64,000 nt of DNA, from NCBI GenBank assembly GCA_029844215.1, contig CM056728.1, positions 61,729,789-61,793,788 on the forward strand. The letters are read 5' to 3'. The notes under the pieces were generated by a model. The model ran no database searches. It was not told the DNA's origin and saw only the letters and a list, made by a program, of their open reading frames with translations. A program made the position numbers and the translations under genes. Shown in pieces: positions 59,236-64,000 of this stretch. Each line of letters starts with the position of its first letter. Position 1 is the stretch's first letter. The stretch comes from Przewalskia tangutica (Eukaryota; Streptophyta; Magnoliopsida; Solanales; Solanaceae).

Positions 59236-60746
59236 AGGAGGCTGCAGGACATTTAGGATTGGTTTCCATTCTTCTCACTCTAAGATCGTGCGATAGAGCT
59301 GTGTTGTTAGGGTCGTCTCTCCCTAACGAGTTATGTTGATTGCAGCTATGAGAAAGGCAGCAGTGACCCAGGAATGATTATGTGGATTGCGTATCCATGT
59401 TGGTCAATTGTAGTATAGTTGGTATAATGACGTACAACTATACTGATTTATGTATGAGGGTCAGACGCGTGTTGCCTAGAGTGATTTTAGATTACCAGGA
59501 TTTGGTAAGGACTAAATAGATACCGGGAAGGTATGAAACAGTTAATGAATTCTCGCCAAGGTCTTATGTTTTATTTTGAGATAATTGGGAAATGTTGAGC
59601 TGTCTGATAGGGTGATGAACCCTTAAGAAGTCATGTTAAGGAACCTAACGGAATGCCATGTTAATAGATTAAGCTGCGTGGTAGGCTTAATAGAATTGTA
59701 CGGATGAGATCCGTAGAGAGTAAGTAATGGTTGTTGTGATCAAGGCAAAACGATTATGGTATTATGAGAAGTTATTGTAACCGTTTACGGGGGGACTGAT
59801 AAGGTAGGCTTGGAGCATGGAAATTGCGAGCCTAAGAATATTGATAACCGCCGAGACCTTAGGTATATAAGGCCTTCTCGGGCAATAAGATTTTATTCAG
59901 ACCAAGGGTAAGAGTTGAGTGCGACGGTGGGTTGGGTTGAGGACCTAGTATGGGTCGCCTCATAGTTTGAAATGGAGTGGGATCAGTTTGTAGTAGTCCC
60001 GCTACGTGACAGGGTCACGAGGGTGCAAGACCCAAGTCTAATTAATTATTTTACGGGTTCGTAGACGCGTTCCACCGGAACCAGGTCGTGAGAGCCGGAA
60101 ATGGCCTTATATGGTTCTATTTAGTAAACTCCAAAGATCGGAGGCCAGAACCAGTATGGAGGTTATGTACGTATGCTAGTATGAGTTGGAAGTACGGAAA
60201 GAGTACGACCAGTAAGAAAGAGGGCAACCAAGTGTAGAGGAATAGAGCCTGAATCCATAAGAACCTTTCAAGGTAACTACACCCGTGAGTGTTTGGGTGG
60301 TAGTTGAGCGGGTATATGAGATTTGTCCGGTGATGATATAGTCGTCAGACCCTAGAAGACCTAGTAGAGCTGGATACGACAGGCTTTAAGGTCATTATGA
60401 GTATGGACTAGTTGACTTCGTGGGTGCCAAGATTGACTGTAGAGAGAGGTTGGTTCACCGTAGGCGAGGTTCAGATAATTGGCCCAGACTTGACTTAGCG
60501 GGCTGTGGATGAGGCGAAACTTACCCAGGAAAGATTATTAGTAAAGCTCTGAGACAGTAGAAGCTTTAGGCGGATAACCGACGTCGACACTTGGAGTCAG
60601 ATTTACGTTTTAGTATAAGTATTGTTATGTCGCCATGGGTGGCATATGCTGTATGAAGGGTGTAGTAAAGGGAGACTATGTCGCTATCTATTTAGATTGA
60701 GCTCCGAAAGAACATTCAGGGATGAATGTTTCTAAGGGAGGAAGAA
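59236..60746 (+). other. Non-coding internal region and PPT of element E
   Basis: No Gag motif or long frame is visible. It holds the usual leader (GGACATTTAGGATTGG, about 59248), then conserved 3' internal sequence (GTAGTCCCGC / GGGTCACGAGGGTGC, about 59990-60030). It ends with the hairpin AACATTCA (60711-60718) / TGAATGTT (60723-60730) and the PPT CTAAGGGAGGAAGAA (60732-60746). The stem keeps pairing although both partner bases changed compared with A, B and Y. Confidence 0.75.
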
Positions 60747-62542
60747 TGTTACACCCCGCAATTCCAGGACATGAATAAGAGAATAGACGCGAGAGTGCAA
60801 GACTTGAAAATTGGTACGAAAGAAAGAATTGTTTTTCCGAAGGAAAATCTTCCGAACGTCGGAAAGGAAAAATGTTCGTTTATAATCGTCGCATGTTGAG
60901 GAAGAAAGGATTTACAGTTGATGTAATTGTTATTATGTATATAACATGTTGGAATAACAACTTGGATTGAAAAGGGAATTGAAAGGAAATTGATAATTGT
61001 TGTGACATTGTAGCCGAATATGGCTTGGAATTATTGGACTGTTTTATATTGATTGTGGAGCAGAATTTTACACGTCCAATTAGGCGTGTAATCCCCTTTG
61101 TATTTGCTGAATTGTTGGGCCTTAAATGTGGTGTTTGGTTATTGATTTTCGGGCCTTGAAAAAGGTGGAAAAGTACGTAGAAACAAAGGAAGTGTTGTCC
61201 GATTTTCCGTAGAATTTGGTGACTTTACACTTATAATATTCTACGTTTGAAGCTAGAGGTTAATGGACGTATTATGGCCATTATAAGTTAAAGTACTACG
61301 TATAGCGTATTCTACTTAAAGGATGGAATAACTATCAAGGTTAAAGTACTTTGGAGCATTTTGCTACTTGTCGATAATCGTCGCGAGGTATGTGAACCTC
61401 TTCCTTCTTTTGACATGATTCTATGTATGTAATATACATGTGGTGCTATTCATGATTCCTTCTACTCTTAGAAGTTAAGAGGTATGTATGTTGATTTACT
61501 CTATGTAAAGGTTACGTCTAAATTATCCTAAGTTCTTACCAAGTCTTATGGGGGATGTTGGTAAGAGTCGTTGGGAAGTATTTGGAGTCAAGTTGACTTT
61601 GCTAAGTTACTGCACGAATGAGAATAAGTATCGAACAAGCCATTGCAGCGTTAATAAAAGAAAATGTATCGACAATCAATTATATTAAAATGAGTAGAAT
61701 TCTCCATCTGCATAGAAACTAAGATAAGACAATCGTATTACATTTTCTAGACCATGACTGCTTTAATAAGATCGTTATAAACAAGTATAACCTATTCACA
61801 ACGCATAAAAGTATATGTTACTTAATTTAAAGAGTTTACGTTAAGAAGTTTTAAAGACTATGAACCTTGAATTCTTAAAAGGTTAAGAGACTTTATTTTT
61901 CGAGTTATGGGACTTGATTCTTAAAGGAAGAAATGACGTGATTTAAAAGTATAGAATACTTGATTTGAAAAGTATTGATTTCTTGATACTCTAAGTTAAA
62001 GAGACTTGATATTCTAAGTTAAGAAACTTGATTTCTTAAAAATTAAGAGACTTGAAGTATTTTGAAAGCTATGTAACTTGATTTGAAAGTATAAGTCTTT
62101 TGGTTATAAAAGGAATGAATTTGTCTAAGACATAAAGAGTTATAACGTCTTTATGGGAAGCTGGTTATAACAACTTTATGGAAGGTTAAAAGAATGGTTT
62201 TCTCCAGTAATGTAAACAAAGAATTGACTTGAAATAAAGAAGGGCAATTTGTTTTAAAGGTACCAATTGCTTAAAGTTTTAAAGTAAGGGTCACTTGATT
62301 TAGAAGCCTAGAAATGTATTTCTAAAAATGTAGTGACTTGTTTGAAATGTAGACATGCCTAGATACTACGGGTGTTAGTATCTTGGGGTTTTAATATAAA
62401 AAGGGTTCTTTTAAAGGAACGGAAGTACGTAGTACTTTGGGTTAAATTCCCGGATTTTACAAGGACATGTTAGTGCCTTAAGTAAACTAAAATGAGAGTG
62501 TATATAAATGAGGTTAATAAGAAGTTAGGGGATTTCTTAACT

Positions 62543-62656
62543 TGCTTATGTTATGTATGATAAGCCGGTAGTGCTTATGTTATGTATGATAAGCCGGTAG
62601 TGCTTATGTTATGTATGATAAGCCGGTAGTGCTTATGTTATGTATGATAGCCGGTT
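62543..62656 (+). repeat. 29-bp tandem repeat, 4 copies
   Basis: Same array as 57886-58056 with two units fewer. Confidence 0.95.
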
Positions 62657-62935
62657 GAGCTAGGTTATGTTATTCTTGCGGGGTAAACCCCCGGGGTACT
62701 ACTTATTCCATGGAATTGCTACCCATGATACGAGTGCGGCGTTTGTACTCATTGCGGGCCCACCGGGCCCATGCAGGTGAAATAGTCATATGCGGGTGAA
62801 ATAGTCCCATGCGAGGCGGATGACCTCATTGCGGGTCCACAAGACCTATGCGGGTGAAATAATCCCAGGATTAGGATTGCCAAATGATACTATGGGCAGG
62901 TGGCCCTAAGTTGATCATAAGCTTCCTATTTTTAT

Positions 62936-63104
62936 GCAGTATACCTTTATGGACAAACTTATGTTACTTTATCGCGTCCCAGATTGGGGCAAGATACCTT
63001 ACGGGCGGACTTTCAGGATTTTATCGCGTCCCAGATTGGGCCGGGCAGTATATCTTTATGGGCAGATTTATGTGACTTTATCGCGTCCCAGATTGGGCCG
63101 GGCA
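62936..63104 (+). repeat. About 56-bp tandem repeat, 3 copies
   Basis: Copies begin near 62936, 62990 and 63045, each with TTATCGCGTCCCAGATTGGG. The middle copy is the most diverged. Confidence 0.88.
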
Positions 63105-63168
63105 GTAAAGGCGTCCCTCCATAAAGGGCCGGATTATGTTATGAAAGATAAGTAAGTTATATGGTTAT

Positions 63169-64000
63169 TGTCACGACCCGACCTCCGGCCCGCGACTGGT
63201 GCCTTACCCCGGGCACCCTAGTGATACAACATCAGAGAAAATCAGCGGAAATAAAAACTTAGACATGAAACAGGATATAAAATAAGAAACAGGCTAACCA
63301 AAACGGTCACCTTTCTGCATATATATCAAAATCTGAACAGTTACATCCTTTACAAACCCTGTCCACAACAGTACTACAGACCTCTAAGAGTTTTTATAAC
63401 AATTATGACGGGACAGGGCCCCGCCATACCCCTGGATGTACAAGTACCTACAATGACAGAGGACTATACCAAAAGATAAGCCTCCGGAGAAACGGAGCTT
63501 CCCAATACGCAGAACCGTGATCCTATGAGCGAGGATCAACAACCGGTGTACCTCTACTGCGCAGATTTAACGCAACCCCGGGCGAGGTCAATACAACAGT
63601 ACCAAGTATGTGAAATCAAAATATCAGAATGAAATCATAACAGTCTATATAAAACAGGAGACATGTATGATAACAAAACTACAGTGCACAATATATAAGC
63701 AGTCATGTCAAGTCAGGGACTCACGCCCTCAAAGTCATCACCCAAATATAACCATGGGTCTCATGCCCACAATATCAATCATGCCCGTGGAATTCCTTCC
63801 TCACTGCCGGCAGTCCATGATATAATAACACCAAGGAATACACATGAACACCAGATCCTACTTGTGTCATAAAAACCGTACGGGGCAAGTACGAAGGCAT
63901 AACCAACTACCAGAACCTACCGTACCAACAATGCTATAAAACTATATCGCGAGGTCTTTCTAGACCGCAAAATGATCGAAGCTGGGCCATTCGCCCTCAG
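63169..64000 (-). mobile_element. LTR end portion, minus strand, running out of window
   Basis: The plus strand begins TGTCACGACCCGACC at 63169 after GTTAT (possible TSD) and matches the D LTR end (24433 on): hairpin array at about 63400-63600, then GGCGTGAG-type conserved block, and from about 63835 the W-type repeat words (CGGGGCAAGTACGAAGGCAT). Whether it is a solo LTR or a full element cannot be told. Confidence 0.88.

Larger units (their letters stand above)
55291..63168 (+). mobile_element. Element E, type C relative, both ends damaged
   Basis: 5' LTR 55291-59139 (first about 130 bp missing), internal region 59140-60746 (1607 bp) and 3' LTR 60747-63168 (about 930 bp deleted near 60880, end not reached because another LTR begins at 63169). 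PBS, leader hairpin and PPT are present. No gag or pol is recognisable. It is a LARD-like derivative of the gag-only elements. Confidence 0.9.
60747..63168 (+). mobile_element. 3' LTR of element E (internal deletion)
   Basis: Starts TGTTACACCCCGCAATTCC, follows the type C head to GTTCGTT (60874-60880), then jumps to TATAATCGTCGCATG, which corresponds to 56225 in the 5' LTR. About 930 bp are missing, with GTT shared at both edges. It then runs collinear to 63168 (GTTAT), where a minus-strand LTR begins. Confidence 0.9.

Overview
This window is gene-poor plant heterochromatin made almost entirely of Ty3/gypsy-type LTR retrotransposons nested in one another. The evidence for a flowering-plant genome is LTRs beginning TGTTAYACCCCG and ending CGTGACA, 5-bp target-site duplications (TSDs), a primer-binding site complementary to plant initiator-Met tRNA, CCHC-knuckle Gag, and a PR-RT-RH-IN ordered pol. 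I found no host gene, tRNA or rRNA gene. The species cannot be named from this sequence. Three related LTR types occur, all 2.6-4 kb long: type A (TGTTATACCCCGTATTTCC), type B (TGTTAYACCCCGTAGTTCC) and type C (TGTTACACCCCGTAAGTCC and close variants).

Layout. (1) 1-9908 is the right half of a nest. A plus-strand element (gag remnant plus 3' LTR, 1-4731) sits in a stack of minus-strand LTR heads starting at 6797, 7057, 8096 and 9908, each cut into by the next. (2) 9909-23831 carries one minus-strand gypsy pol gene (element P) in three pieces (22888-23831, 13539-13583, 9909-10904). It is split by a solo LTR (X, 10905-13538, TSD TCAAT) and by a complete gag-only element (Y, 13584-22887, TSD TAATA). 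(3) 23832-24432 is the head of a plus-strand type B LTR. (4) 24433-55290 is a minus-strand element D. Its 3' LTR is split by element B (25155-42890, TSD CCCTC) and solo LTR Z (43867-47367, TSD CTTAT). Its truncated 5' LTR is split by solo LTR W (51328-54747, TSD GACTC). Element B holds a further complete element, A (25365-34324), inside its own 5' LTR. (5) 55291-63168 is element E, truncated at its left end and interrupted or truncated at 63169. (6) 63169-64000 is the end portion of another minus-strand LTR running out of the window.

The complete elements (A, B, Y, and D and E in part) share one plan: very long LTRs (about 3.2-4 kb), a short internal region (about 1.45-2.4 kb) with at most a gag gene and no pol, a PBS and a PPT. 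They look like non-autonomous gag-only (TR-GAG/LARD-like) retrotransposons that would depend on a partner for reverse transcriptase and integrase. The TATA box lies only about 420-520 bp into each LTR, so transcripts would carry a structured leader of nearly 3 kb.

The most interesting signals are non-coding. First, a hairpin between PBS and gag has an 8-nt loop carrying a self-complementary hexamer (GTGCAC in A, B and E, GCGCGC in Y). It resembles a retroviral dimerization-initiation (kissing-loop) site. Second, a hairpin just upstream of the PPT shows a G-C / G-U / A-U series among elements. Third, a run of hairpins near the LTR 3' end is conserved across types. Fourth, a hypervariable tandem-repeat slot in the LTR is filled by a different repeat in each family. 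In about 25-43 kb many differences between copies fall at CTG/CAG/CCGG sites, which suggests consensus error at methylated CHG sites, so frameshifts there should be read with caution.
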